DNA from: a virus
Virus record (IMG/VR): IMGVR_UViG_3300030099_007889
Location: 1-31,256 of that record
Reading direction: 5' to 3' (one strand)
DNA length: 31,256 bases
The position numbers and the translations under genes were made by a program. The notes beneath the pieces were generated by a model. The model had not been told where the DNA came from and ran no database searches. It was given only the letters and a program-made list of their open reading frames with translations. Numbering within the stretch: the first letter of the stretch is position 1; the number at the start of each line of letters is the position of its first letter. Of the stretch, positions 7,839 to 15,878 are shown piece after piece.

Positions 7839-8317
7839 TTATCTCGCAAACTATTATTTTTTGTCAGCCTATGTATGTAAAGCTCTTGGAGATAAAATTT
7901 ACAAAATTCTAAAAGATTATAAGCCTCTGACATCTCGACTCCGATACCAAACTTATTTGCTGAATTTCTTGTCACCCCAAATGAAAAAGCAGGAGTTCCG
8001 TCTTTTTTTTGATAAGGCTTAAAAGAGATAGAAGTTTTATTATCTTCGTAAGAATGAAAAGCTGAAAATTCAGTATACTTTTCTACAGCATGAATAAATC
8101 CACCAATTTCATTTTCATTTAATTTAATAGAAATAGACTTATCTGGATCTTTAGCATTTTCAGAAAATGAACCTGTTCGCGTCTTATCGTTCCAAGAATA
8201 TTGTTTTACAGCTCGAATATAAACGCATGGTTCTTGGTTTTTATTATTAGCTCCAATATCAAAGCTAAAAGCACAACCTTTATTACTAGAATTAGGTTTA
8301 TAATACTGAACAATCAT
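7835..8317 (-). CDS. Hypothetical beta-rich protein
   Basis: 160 residues. Two similar halves of alternating strands, the first running Gly-Cys-Ala-Phe-Ser-Phe-Asp-Ile-Gly then Val-Tyr-Ile-Arg-Ala, the second Thr-Ser-Ile-Ser-Phe-Lys-Pro then Ala-Phe-Ser-Phe-Gly-Val-Thr. Each is followed by a helix: Asn-Glu-Ile-Gly-Gly-Phe-Ile-His-Ala-Val after the first, Glu-Ala-Tyr-Asn-Leu-Leu-Glu-Phe-Cys after the second. A beta-sheet-plus-helix repeat of this kind recalls PC4/Whirly-type ssDNA-binding folds, but this is a guess from pattern. It overlaps the downstream glycosyltransferase gene by 4 bases (ATGA). No signal peptide or membrane segment is seen. Confidence 0.6.
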   Translation of the reverse strand: MIVQYYKPNSSNKGCAFSFDIGANNKNQEPCVYIRAVKQYSWNDKTRTGSFSENAKDPDKSISIKLNENEIGGFIHAVEKYTEFSAFHSYEDNKTSISFKPYQKKDGTPAFSFGVTRNSANKFGIGVEMSEAYNLLEFCKFYLQELYIHRLTKNNSLRDK

Positions 8318-8352
8318 GTAGAATACTAAGCAACTAGGGCTTTTTTTCTACA
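8317..8352 (-). promoter_or_regulatory. Inverted repeat at a start codon
   Basis: Tgtagaa (8317-8323) and ttctaca (8346-8352) can pair as a 7-bp stem around 22 bases, in the only spacer of note between 8317 and 9903. The stem reaches the first base of the start codon of the gene beginning at 8317. It could act in translation control or be chance; a run of T at 8341-8347 lies beside it. Confidence 0.25.
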
Positions 8353-8356
8353 TAAA

Positions 8357-8836
8357 TTAATTTTTAGCTTTTTTAATTTGTTCTGGGGTAGGAGCGCCCT
8401 TATCGCCTTTTTTACGCATTTTTTCACCAGACCCCCTTTTGATTCTCTCCCTTTTCTTCCTGATGTTTTCCCAAAGGCTGCTAAATGTTTTGTAATCGGG
8501 GCCAGCCATGTAAAGGGTTTTGCCTTTATCGTTTTTAAAACTGTGATAACCTTTTAATCCAAACTTTACAGCGTCAGCTATAGCCTCTTCTTTTGTCTCT
8601 CTGTAGTGATCCATAGGGCCATCGCTAGATTTAGAGAAATAATAGCACAAATCATCTTCATTCAATGGGTTTCCGACAATAAGAGAAGCTTTGCTTTCGG
8701 CTTTCTTGAATTGAGAATAACAAACAGCAGCTCTTTGTTTGCCGTCTTTGAACTCATCTTTAGAAATTAAATCGGACATACATCTGTCCATAAATTTAGC
8801 TCTTTTTTCTCCGTCTCTTGGTGTTGGCAGTGGCAT
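8357..8836 (-). CDS. Basic phage protein with RCM-type N-terminal motif
   Basis: 159 residues. The N-terminus (Pro-Leu-Pro-Thr-Pro-Arg-Asp-Gly-Glu then Phe-Met-Asp-Arg-Cys-Met-Ser-Asp) and the nearby Gln-Arg-Ala-Ala-Val-Cys-Tyr-Ser match a short module seen in many tailed-phage proteins, often near head-protein genes; I know no proven function. A middle domain (about 55-115) has mixed strands and helices. The last 40 residues are strongly basic (Lys-Lys-Arg-Glu-Arg-Ile-Lys-Arg). Nucleic acid or capsid-interior association is plausible. It ends 39 bases before the next gene and begins 2 bases after the kinase-fold gene ends. Confidence 0.65.
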   Translation of the reverse strand: MPLPTPRDGEKRAKFMDRCMSDLISKDEFKDGKQRAAVCYSQFKKAESKASLIVGNPLNEDDLCYYFSKSSDGPMDHYRETKEEAIADAVKFGLKGYHSFKNDKGKTLYMAGPDYKTFSSLWENIRKKRERIKRGSGEKMRKKGDKGAPTPEQIKKAKN

Positions 8837-8838
8837 AC

Positions 8839-9903
8839 TTAAGCTTTTACACCAAAAATTGGCTCACAGATAGTTTTCATTATAAAATCCCTATTTTTAT
8901 TAAAGATTTCTATCTTACAGAACCTTTCATAACAATGAGAAAAGACATCAGCTATATTTAAAATATTGTCATATCTATAGGAATCATAAATATAAATCTC
9001 TTTTATATAATCAGATATTAAATGGCCTAGTTTTTTTCTTAATTGTATTTCGTATAATTTGTTAAATAAATTTCTATCTTCAGGTATATTTCCTTTGGTG
9101 CAAAAAATTGATAAAAATTTATATTGCTGCTCCTCTTGTATTCCAATTTCGAGTAATAAGTCAATAAAATCTAAAAAGGCGTGACCCATATACACCGAAT
9201 GAAATTTATCAAAATAAAATGTATTTTTATCAAAAAAGATACTATCTAAAGATAAGCTTCCATGACACTTATGTTTGCATATAAGTTCAATGTTAGAACT
9301 CAAAGATATTATCTGTTGTTTTAGCAAACCCATAAACTTTTCACACAAAGAGTAATTAGTATAACTTTCGAAAGCTTGTAAAGAATCTTTAGGAAGGTAA
9401 TTACTGGGGCTTAGATCAACTAAAAATTTTTTGAGAGAACTTTTGAAAGTAGGTTTAACTGATTTATTTTTTTGAAAATCAAAATAACAATCAAAAAACA
9501 TATCCATATTCTCAATTATGCAGGATCTGCCATAATTTCTTATACTCTCGTAATTAGGAGTCTCGGAAAGTAGATAGGAAACATTTTCTCCTATTGTAAC
9601 CTGACCATAACTCTTAAAAATAGGCATTGTTTTAGACTTGTGATTTTTCAAAAACCCTGCTTCTTTTTTAAGTATATTATCAGAATCATCTAATGATACT
9701 TTAAGGCTGTAGTTTTTCAGGTCTTCAGATAAAATCTTAAAATTATCATAATTATCATCAATTTTCCCAACATTAATATCTTTAACCTTTAATTTATTAT
9801 TAATCTTATCAAGAATTTTTTTAGCAAAGATTATATCTTGTTGTTGATTTTGGTTTTGTGGGAAAGCGTAAACTTTATCTTTAAATAGAGAGGAAAGTTT
9901 CAT
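8839..9903 (-). CDS. Kinase-fold (APH/choline-kinase-like) protein, probable pseudokinase
   Basis: 354 residues from the ATG at 9903; a TTG start further out at 9936 would put the first codons inside a C6/G6 hairpin and is unlikely. An N-lobe pattern is visible: Lys68 in Tyr-Ser-Leu-Lys-Val-Ser and Glu81 in Lys-Lys-Glu-Ala, spaced like the ATP-binding Lys and helix-C Glu of protein and aminoglycoside kinases. The catalytic-loop position reads Cys-His-Gly-Ser-Leu-Ser-Leu-Asp-Ser-Ile-Phe-Phe (213-224), where APH enzymes have His-Gly-Asp-x-His-x-x-Asn-Ile. So the catalytic Asp is Ser216 and the metal-binding Asn is Ser221. The following metal-binding position is Phe231-Asp232. If the fold assignment is right, catalysis is doubtful. 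Target unknown. It is the first gene after the terminator-like hairpin. Confidence 0.55.
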   Translation of the reverse strand: MKLSSLFKDKVYAFPQNQNQQQDIIFAKKILDKINNKLKVKDINVGKIDDNYDNFKILSEDLKNYSLKVSLDDSDNILKKEAGFLKNHKSKTMPIFKSYGQVTIGENVSYLLSETPNYESIRNYGRSCIIENMDMFFDCYFDFQKNKSVKPTFKSSLKKFLVDLSPSNYLPKDSLQAFESYTNYSLCEKFMGLLKQQIISLSSNIELICKHKCHGSLSLDSIFFDKNTFYFDKFHSVYMGHAFLDFIDLLLEIGIQEEQQYKFLSIFCTKGNIPEDRNLFNKLYEIQLRKKLGHLISDYIKEIYIYDSYRYDNILNIADVFSHCYERFCKIEIFNKNRDFIMKTICEPIFGVKA

Positions 9904-9919
9904 TAAGTATAATAATAGA

Positions 9920-9945
9920 AACCCCCCTTTTTTCAAAGGGGGGTT
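9920..9945. terminator. Perfect C6/G6 hairpin, terminator-like
   Basis: Aaccccccttt (9920-9930) and aaaggggggtt (9935-9945) pair as an 11-bp perfect stem with a 4-base loop. On the leftward strand it is followed by tctattattatact, moderately T-rich. It lies between the small gene ending at 9996 and the gene starting at 9903, the clearest break in the leftward block. It could end or attenuate transcription of the replication genes, or protect the 3' end of a processed message. Confidence 0.65.
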
Positions 9946-9995
9946 AATACAATGAGCAAACCACCTAACATTAGGCGACTAGTTTTTTAGTAAGA

Positions 9996-10220
9996 TTAAA
10001 AAACCTTACCAAAATTCTTTTCTGCAATCCGCACACCGCAAACGCTGGTTTTTGCGAATTTACGGGTAAGTCCAGAGTTTCTATCGTAAACTTGCACGTA
10101 TTTATCAGTCTCTGCCATAAGTTGAGCATTGAGCGACTCTCCTTGAGAAGTATAGAGACCAAAAAACCTTCCCTTAGAATTCCTAATAGCGCTCATCACT
10201 CGCGTATTAACTTTATTCAT
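9996..10220 (-). CDS. Small beta-rich phage protein
   Basis: 74 residues. The pattern Gly-Arg-Phe-Phe-Gly-Leu-Tyr, Glu-Ser-Leu-Asn-Ala-Gln, Lys-Tyr-Val-Gln-Val-Tyr-Asp-Arg, Arg-Lys-Phe-Ala-Lys-Thr-Ser-Val and Gly-Val-Arg-Ile suggests four or five beta strands in a small barrel. I do not recognise a function; a small nucleic-acid-binding or core-protein role is possible. The start overlaps the Clp gene stop as ATGA. An 8-bp inverted repeat (gttttttagta... taaaaaac, 9982-10004) spans its stop codon. Confidence 0.55.
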   Translation of the reverse strand: MNKVNTRVMSAIRNSKGRFFGLYTSQGESLNAQLMAETDKYVQVYDRNSGLTRKFAKTSVCGVRIAEKNFGKVF

Positions 10221-12682
10221 GTTGTTATCTTATCAAACTCTAGAGATTTGTCAACAATATTTACAGAAATTTTTTCTACATTCCTATTTTTCACAATATA
10301 GTTAGAAATAGGAACTTGGACAATGCTTTTTACTGCACTTTTTATTTTTCTGGCGTGATTTTTTTCTAATTTAATTTTATTTAAAATATATTTTTCTAAA
10401 CTTTTATTAAAGATTACTTGTATATTTCTATCTGCTAATCTGTTTTTTATTAGGACTAATTCTGCTTTAATAATTTTAATTAATTCAGATTCGCCAAGTT
10501 CATTGAAAACTAAAACCTCATCCACTCTAGCTAATAACTCTGGCCTGAAATATTTTTTCAATGACTTTCTGTAAATAGTGTCATCTTCCTCTATATCTGG
10601 CACGAAACCCATACTTTTTTTTGTTTTATCTTTATGACCGATATTTGAGGTCATTACAACTATAGTCTTACTAAAATCTATTTTTCTATTGAGATTGTCT
10701 GTGAGGTATCCTTCGTCTAATATTTGGAGAAGTATATCTAAAACTTTAGGTTCACATTTCTCTACCTCGTCAAACAAGACAACGCAGTTAGGATTATTTC
10801 TAACGTATTCAGTTAGTAAACCGCCCTCTTCATAGCCGACATAGCCAGCATTAGCACCTACCAGCTTAGAAATACCTGTTTTATCCTGATATTCGCTCAT
10901 ATTAAGCTGGAGGAAAGATTTTTCATTACCAAAGAAATACTTAGCAATTTTTTTAGCTGTGAATGTTTTGCCTACACTAGTAGAACCCACAAACAAAAAG
11001 TTACTTAAGGGCTTAAATGGGTCATTCAAACCAGCCTTAACACAAGAAAGAGCATTATGTATGACTTTTATATTTTTTTCCTGCCCGAAAATCTCACTAT
11101 TCATCTGATTGTAAAATTTAGCAAAAGATGAGGTGTTTTTGGCAATAGTTTTAGGCGATAAACCTGTTTTTTCTTTAAAAACAGCTAAAATATCTTTTTG
11201 CCTTATCTTTTGTTTCCTACCCCTTTTTTCTCCATATTTAGCCATCACCTGAAGATATTCTTTTAACAGAGAAGTAAACTTTTCTTCATCTATTTTTTCA
11301 TCTTCAGAAGTAGACATTAAGAACTCACAAAAAGCAGTCCTAACACCCTCTACACTAGAGGGTATCTCGTTATATTTTATCTTTGTTCTAGCTCCTAATT
11401 GATCAATAACATCAAAAGCTTTATCTGGAAATTTTTTATTGCTTAAAAACTTGTCACATAAGTCAATAATAGTATCCACATCTGACTCTGAATATTTAAC
11501 GTGATGAAAATCTTCATAATAAGGAAGCGCATTCAAAACAATTTTTTTAGTATCTTGTTTAGATGGCTCTTCAACAAATATTTTGTCAAATCTTCTTTTC
11601 ATTGCCGTGTCTTTCTCAAAGAATTTTTTGTATTCTTGAGATGTTGTAGCACCTATGCATTTTATATCTCCTCTAGCTAAAGCTGGCTTTAACATGTTGG
11701 AAGCATCCACAGCACCCTCCGAGTTACCAGCTCCAATTATTGTATGTATTTCATCAAAAAACAATATAATATTAGATTCCTTTTCAGCTTCTGCTATTAA
11801 AGATTTAAATCTCTCTTCAAACTCGCCTCTATACTTAGTTCCAGCTATCATAGCGCTAATGTCAACAGCACAAATTTGCATTAAAGACATGTGAGGTGGG
11901 CTTTCCTGACTGATAATTTTTTGTACGAGACCTTCGACTATCGCTGTTTTTCCAACACCAGCTTCTCCAACTAAAATAGCGTTACTTTTGTTTTTCTTGG
12001 AAAGAATTTCTATTAACTCATGTATTTCTTGGTCTCTGCCAGAAACTTTAGATATTTTTTTAGATAGAAACCTTTCATTAAGATTTACGCAGTATTTACT
12101 TAAGTTAGGAAGCGGCCCTTCATCATCTATTTTTTTAGGTTTTATTCTTAATTTACCGTCTTCAGTTAAAGGTCTACCTGAATCTATCAAAATACTTTTA
12201 ATTTGATCAGTGGGAGGAATGCTAGTTTCTAATATATATGTTTCTATGATATCTTTGGCATGTATAGTATCTATACCGTTTTTCTTAAGATACTCTATAA
12301 AATAACCTTCCATATCAAGTATCGTATAAAGGATATGCTCTATACCTATAAAATAACTATCAAAATTATCAGAGAAATCTTTAGCAAAGAATATTATTTC
12401 ATTTACATCTTCATGCCACCCCCCTTGTCCCTTAGATGATTGGAAATATTCTTTATTTTCAGATGCGTATTTTTTAAATAATTTAATAAATTTTTTACCT
12501 TCGAAAGAAATGCCATAGGTTTTTAACCTTACAGCACAACTGTCAGATATATTGATTAAACATCCATAAACTAAATGTGCAGTAGTAACCAAGGTATGAC
12601 CATTAGCCTCTGCAAATTTTTGAGAATCTTTAAGCCCTTTCTTAGCTTTAGGGGTTAGGTTAAAATCAGTTAGACCCATCAT
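10217..12682 (-). CDS. ClpA/ClpC-type AAA+ protein unfoldase
   Basis: 821 residues, the full size of an Hsp100 class I protein. Residues 1-about 150 are a Clp N domain (Gly-His-Thr-Leu-Val-Thr-Thr-Ala-His-Leu). AAA+ module 1 has Walker A at 239-246 (Gly-Glu-Ala-Gly-Val-Gly-Lys-Thr), Walker B at 306-311 and a Lys-Tyr-Arg-Gly pore loop near 283. Module 2 has Walker A at 566-573 (Gly-Ser-Thr-Ser-Val-Gly-Lys-Thr), a Gly-Tyr-Val-Gly pore loop at 613-616 and Walker B at 634-639. Only a short linker lies between modules, so there is no long ClpB/ClpC-type middle domain. Met-Gly-Phe at 691-693 sits where ClpA has Ile-Gly-Leu and ClpC Val-Gly-Phe, the ClpP-docking tripeptide. It may unfold proteins for the host ClpP or act alone. 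It starts 11 bases after the polymerase gene stops and ends in an ATGA overlap. Confidence 0.9.
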   Translation of the reverse strand: MMGLTDFNLTPKAKKGLKDSQKFAEANGHTLVTTAHLVYGCLINISDSCAVRLKTYGISFEGKKFIKLFKKYASENKEYFQSSKGQGGWHEDVNEIIFFAKDFSDNFDSYFIGIEHILYTILDMEGYFIEYLKKNGIDTIHAKDIIETYILETSIPPTDQIKSILIDSGRPLTEDGKLRIKPKKIDDEGPLPNLSKYCVNLNERFLSKKISKVSGRDQEIHELIEILSKKNKSNAILVGEAGVGKTAIVEGLVQKIISQESPPHMSLMQICAVDISAMIAGTKYRGEFEERFKSLIAEAEKESNIILFFDEIHTIIGAGNSEGAVDASNMLKPALARGDIKCIGATTSQEYKKFFEKDTAMKRRFDKIFVEEPSKQDTKKIVLNALPYYEDFHHVKYSESDVDTIIDLCDKFLSNKKFPDKAFDVIDQLGARTKIKYNEIPSSVEGVRTAFCEFLMSTSEDEKIDEEKFTSLLKEYLQVMAKYGEKRGRKQKIRQKDILAVFKEKTGLSPKTIAKNTSSFAKFYNQMNSEIFGQEKNIKVIHNALSCVKAGLNDPFKPLSNFLFVGSTSVGKTFTAKKIAKYFFGNEKSFLQLNMSEYQDKTGISKLVGANAGYVGYEEGGLLTEYVRNNPNCVVLFDEVEKCEPKVLDILLQILDEGYLTDNLNRKIDFSKTIVVMTSNIGHKDKTKKSMGFVPDIEEDDTIYRKSLKKYFRPELLARVDEVLVFNELGESELIKIIKAELVLIKNRLADRNIQVIFNKSLEKYILNKIKLEKNHARKIKSAVKSIVQVPISNYIVKNRNVEKISVNIVDKSLEFDKITT

Positions 12683-12693
12683 AATTCTTTACA

Positions 12694-15249
12694 CTATTTA
12701 AGTTCAGATAACTTCATGTAGATTTTGTCTTCTAGAGGAAAAATTTTATCTATAAACACAATATCATCGCCTTTAGAGCCATACACTATCACAATATCAG
12801 ATTTTTTGGGTAATTTTTTACCTGAATTTAAATAATCTGTGAGTCTAGCGTCTCTGTTGCTATCTAAGAAAAGACCCTCTAAAACACCACCTTCATCTTG
12901 CATCGTCAAACGTGCATATTTATTGCCATTTCTGCTGGTTCTACGCATAATATCAGTCAAAATACCTACAAATTTGACATTAGAGCGCTCATTTAAATCT
13001 TTTACCGTTTCTGCCGAGTGGAAATCGCCCTCATAGCTAAATACCTGTCTTATATTGTGTGAATAGCTATATCCTAAAAGTTTTTCTTCAAAAAACCAAT
13101 TAGCATATTTTAAATGCTGTTTATTCATTTCATAAATATTTTTATAAGGTTGGAACTTTTTATGAAATGTCTGAAACCTTTTATCTGAAAACATTTTTCT
13201 ATTATCATCACCCACCATATTTTGTTTTTTAGCGTCATGAATAGCATTTATTATGTCATAGCTATATTTTTCACCAAGAGACACAAAGTTTCTTTTCTCT
13301 CTGTCTGTTAATATATTAAATGTTTGAGCCTCTAAAACAAGTCTTGGCCTGTTGCTTTTTACAAAAGAATCTAACAAACCCGCTTGAATTAACGCTGACA
13401 ATGTCCCTATATTTAAACCTGCTTGTTTAGCCGACAAGAAAACTTCATATTTATTAGAGAATGACTCTTCCCTAAAATCAAGTAGGGACTGTAATACTTT
13501 AGTTGAAACCCCCTTTATTGAATTCAGGCCGTATCTTATGTTTTTACCCTCTATTTTAAAATCTATATCTGATTTATTTAAATCGGGAGGCAAAAGCTTT
13601 ATATCAAAATGAGAAAGCTCTTGAGATATTTTAGCTATCTCTTCGTGAGAATTAGGTTCGAATTTTGCATATTTCAAAAGACTTAAAAAGAACTCTTGTG
13701 GGTATGTAAACTTTAAGTAAACAGTTATGGCGGCTAAATGTGCGTAACTGATTGAGTGAGACTTGTTAAATGAGTAATTAGCGGAATCCTCTGCTACTCT
13801 CCACAAAACATCTCCAATCGCAGGGTCTAATTTGTTTTCTTGAATTTTATCCTCGATTCTCGCTTTCCATGCTGGCATCTGATCGACTTTTTTCTTGCCG
13901 ACAATCCTTCTTAATTGCTCCGCTTCATCTAAAGTAAAACCTACCTTTACAGCCATTTTCATTAACTGTTCTTGATAAAGAGGAATACCACCTGTGTAGC
14001 TCAAAATATCATCAAAAAACTCATGGACCGATTGGAATTCTCCAGTGCGAACGTATGCCGCATAACTATCTTTAAAGTCTAAAGCTCCAGGTCTTGCAAT
14101 AGCGACAACCGCAGACAACTGCTCTAAATTTTGAGGCGCAATCAAACGACAAACTTTGAAATTAGTCTCTGCTTCAATTTGGAATAAGCCTTGTGGAGAA
14201 CGCAAAGAAGATAAAGCTGTGTAAATAATCTCATTATTAACATCTATTTCTGATACATCTATATCTACTTGTTTGCAAACATCATGAACAACAGAAAGCG
14301 TTCTCAAACCAAGGATATCGAACTTGACACTAAGGCTCGCGACATCATTCATATCATATCCAGAAACAAGAGCGCCATCATTAGTTGTTTGAAGAGGCAT
14401 TATGCCATCTAAATCATAGTATGAAATAGATATGCCAGAGGGATGAACTCCAGTGTTTTTGTTCAAGCCTTGTAATTTTTTTGCTATCTGAAATACTTTA
14501 GGGTATTTATCAGCGTAAGATTTAAAAGATTCACTCTCTTCATAAGCGGTATCTAATTTAGCCACAATACCAAAGTGTTTAGGAATAGTATCACTTATTT
14601 GATTAACTTCCCCCTCTGATAATTCAGCCACAATTTTACCACACTCTTTCATACAAAGTTTACCACTAAGAGTATTTAGGGTGAGAATTTTGGATGTTTT
14701 ACCCTCATATTTTTGCTCGATGTAATTGATTACTTCTGCCCGTCTATCATAAGAAATATCGTTATCTACATCAGCAAGTAAGCTACCATCAAGAAATGTT
14801 TCGCCATTATGTTCTATTTTTTTAGCTCTACTTTTAGATACAAACCTTTCAAAGAAAAGATCATACTCAATAGGATCTATGTTAGTAACACCTATTACAT
14901 AAAGAACTAAAGAACCAGCTGCGCTTCCCCTCCCTGCTCCTGTAGGAATGTCGTTTTCTTTGCAAAAATTTATAATGTCCCAATTAAGAAGAATGTAGTC
15001 AGTAAACCCAAGATCATCAAAGATTGTTAATTCTTCTTTTAATCTATCATAATAAGTTTGTGCGTTTTCAAATTTATCAATACCTTTTTGTTTTAATCTG
15101 GCAAAGCAAAGCCTTCTTAAGAATTGGAAGTTATCTCCCAGGTCTAGACAAGCAACCTCGTCATAATATTTTTTTTCTATTTTAATTTCTGGCAATTTTA
15201 CCCCAACAGGAAATGGAGTATTGTAACCTGTAAAACTGTTAGAACTCAT
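12694..15249 (-). CDS. dnaE: DNA polymerase III alpha, polymerase piece without PHP
   Basis: 851 residues; replicative DNA synthesis. It begins where family C polymerases leave the PHP domain. Gly-Ala-Gly-Arg-Gly-Ser-Ala-Ala-Gly-Ser at 104-113 is the nucleotide-binding motif. Asp160 and Asp162 in Leu-Ala-Asp-Val-Asp-Asn-Asp match E. coli Asp401/Asp403, and Asp311 in Lys-Phe-Asp-Ile-Leu-Gly-Leu-Arg matches Asp555, so the catalytic triad is present. Then come the fingers region (Gln-Arg/Leu-Arg-Arg-Ile-Val-Gly-Lys-Lys), a helix-hairpin-helix region near 600-640, and an OB-fold near 745-830. The missing PHP domain seems to be the gene at 15859-16617: 252 plus 851 residues is close to a normal DnaE length. 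It starts in an ATGA overlap with the exonuclease gene, so the three are probably co-translated. No clear clamp-binding motif was identified. Confidence 0.93.
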   Translation of the reverse strand: MSSNSFTGYNTPFPVGVKLPEIKIEKKYYDEVACLDLGDNFQFLRRLCFARLKQKGIDKFENAQTYYDRLKEELTIFDDLGFTDYILLNWDIINFCKENDIPTGAGRGSAAGSLVLYVIGVTNIDPIEYDLFFERFVSKSRAKKIEHNGETFLDGSLLADVDNDISYDRRAEVINYIEQKYEGKTSKILTLNTLSGKLCMKECGKIVAELSEGEVNQISDTIPKHFGIVAKLDTAYEESESFKSYADKYPKVFQIAKKLQGLNKNTGVHPSGISISYYDLDGIMPLQTTNDGALVSGYDMNDVASLSVKFDILGLRTLSVVHDVCKQVDIDVSEIDVNNEIIYTALSSLRSPQGLFQIEAETNFKVCRLIAPQNLEQLSAVVAIARPGALDFKDSYAAYVRTGEFQSVHEFFDDILSYTGGIPLYQEQLMKMAVKVGFTLDEAEQLRRIVGKKKVDQMPAWKARIEDKIQENKLDPAIGDVLWRVAEDSANYSFNKSHSISYAHLAAITVYLKFTYPQEFFLSLLKYAKFEPNSHEEIAKISQELSHFDIKLLPPDLNKSDIDFKIEGKNIRYGLNSIKGVSTKVLQSLLDFREESFSNKYEVFLSAKQAGLNIGTLSALIQAGLLDSFVKSNRPRLVLEAQTFNILTDREKRNFVSLGEKYSYDIINAIHDAKKQNMVGDDNRKMFSDKRFQTFHKKFQPYKNIYEMNKQHLKYANWFFEEKLLGYSYSHNIRQVFSYEGDFHSAETVKDLNERSNVKFVGILTDIMRRTSRNGNKYARLTMQDEGGVLEGLFLDSNRDARLTDYLNSGKKLPKKSDIVIVYGSKGDDIVFIDKIFPLEDKIYMKLSELK

Positions 15250-15878
15250 ATTTCAAGGTCAAATAATTGTTTGCGAAAAACTTTAAAATTCATTTCAATG
15301 TCATACAAAGCATCATGAAGTCTTTTGGGATCATGTTCAATGTTATATTTCTTAAGAAGAGTAGCTTGAGATGTTTTTAAACCTCTCTCTCTGTGATTTA
15401 ACAGTCTATACTGCCAGCCAATAAAATCATTTTTGTCCACAGGTATTTGTTTTGCTATGGCAGTAGCCAAAGATTTTGTATCTATGATTCTATCGACAAA
15501 TGAGTAATCTGGGTTTTTACCCATAAGTTTTCTCCAAATGTTTACCATATAAACATCAAAGCCTAAAAGGTTTTGACCAATGATTAAATTATTTTCGTCA
15601 TAAAGATCTTTAGAGAACTCTTCCCAAACTTGATTCGGAGCCTTAGAGTTCTTGTTATATTCTTTCATAGAAAAACCTGTCACCTTGGCGGCTCCCTCTG
15701 AAACATTAATGTTCGGCCAATGAATAAACCTATCGTTACGGGCCACAATTTTGTCCCCTTCTACAACTAGCCACGCAACCTGCCAAGGTCTAGAGGTAAT
15801 TAAATTTAAACCTTCGGTTTCTGTGTCAAAGACTATATATCTTTGCTTTTTGTTAAATCTAAGCAGTGGCTCGTTCAT
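15246..15878 (-). CDS. DnaQ-like DEDDh 3'-5' exonuclease
   Basis: 210 residues. The three exonuclease motifs are visible: Phe-Asp-Thr-Glu-Thr-Glu-Gly near residue 17 (ExoI), Gly-Gln-Asn-Leu-Leu-Gly-Phe-Asp near 103 (ExoII), and His-Asp-Ala-Leu-Tyr-Asp near 188 (ExoIII with the His of the DEDDh class). All catalytic residues are kept. It most likely proofreads for the adjacent polymerase. The gene lies exactly between the PHP-like gene (20-base overlap) and the polymerase gene (4-base overlap). That order recalls PolC, where an exonuclease is inserted in the PHP domain of a single chain. Confidence 0.9.
   Translation of the reverse strand: MNEPLLRFNKKQRYIVFDTETEGLNLITSRPWQVAWLVVEGDKIVARNDRFIHWPNINVSEGAAKVTGFSMKEYNKNSKAPNQVWEEFSKDLYDENNLIIGQNLLGFDVYMVNIWRKLMGKNPDYSFVDRIIDTKSLATAIAKQIPVDKNDFIGWQYRLLNHRERGLKTSQATLLKKYNIEHDPKRLHDALYDIEMNFKVFRKQLFDLEI

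Noticed and set aside
9904-9936. TTG start extending the kinase-fold gene upstream
   Set aside because: The added codons are the C6/G6 hairpin itself; the ATG at 9903 follows it and gives a sensible N-terminus.
9971-10162. 63-codon - strand frame
   Set aside because: It overlaps almost all of the small gene at 9996-10220, which starts in an ATGA overlap with the Clp gene and has a better beta-strand pattern.
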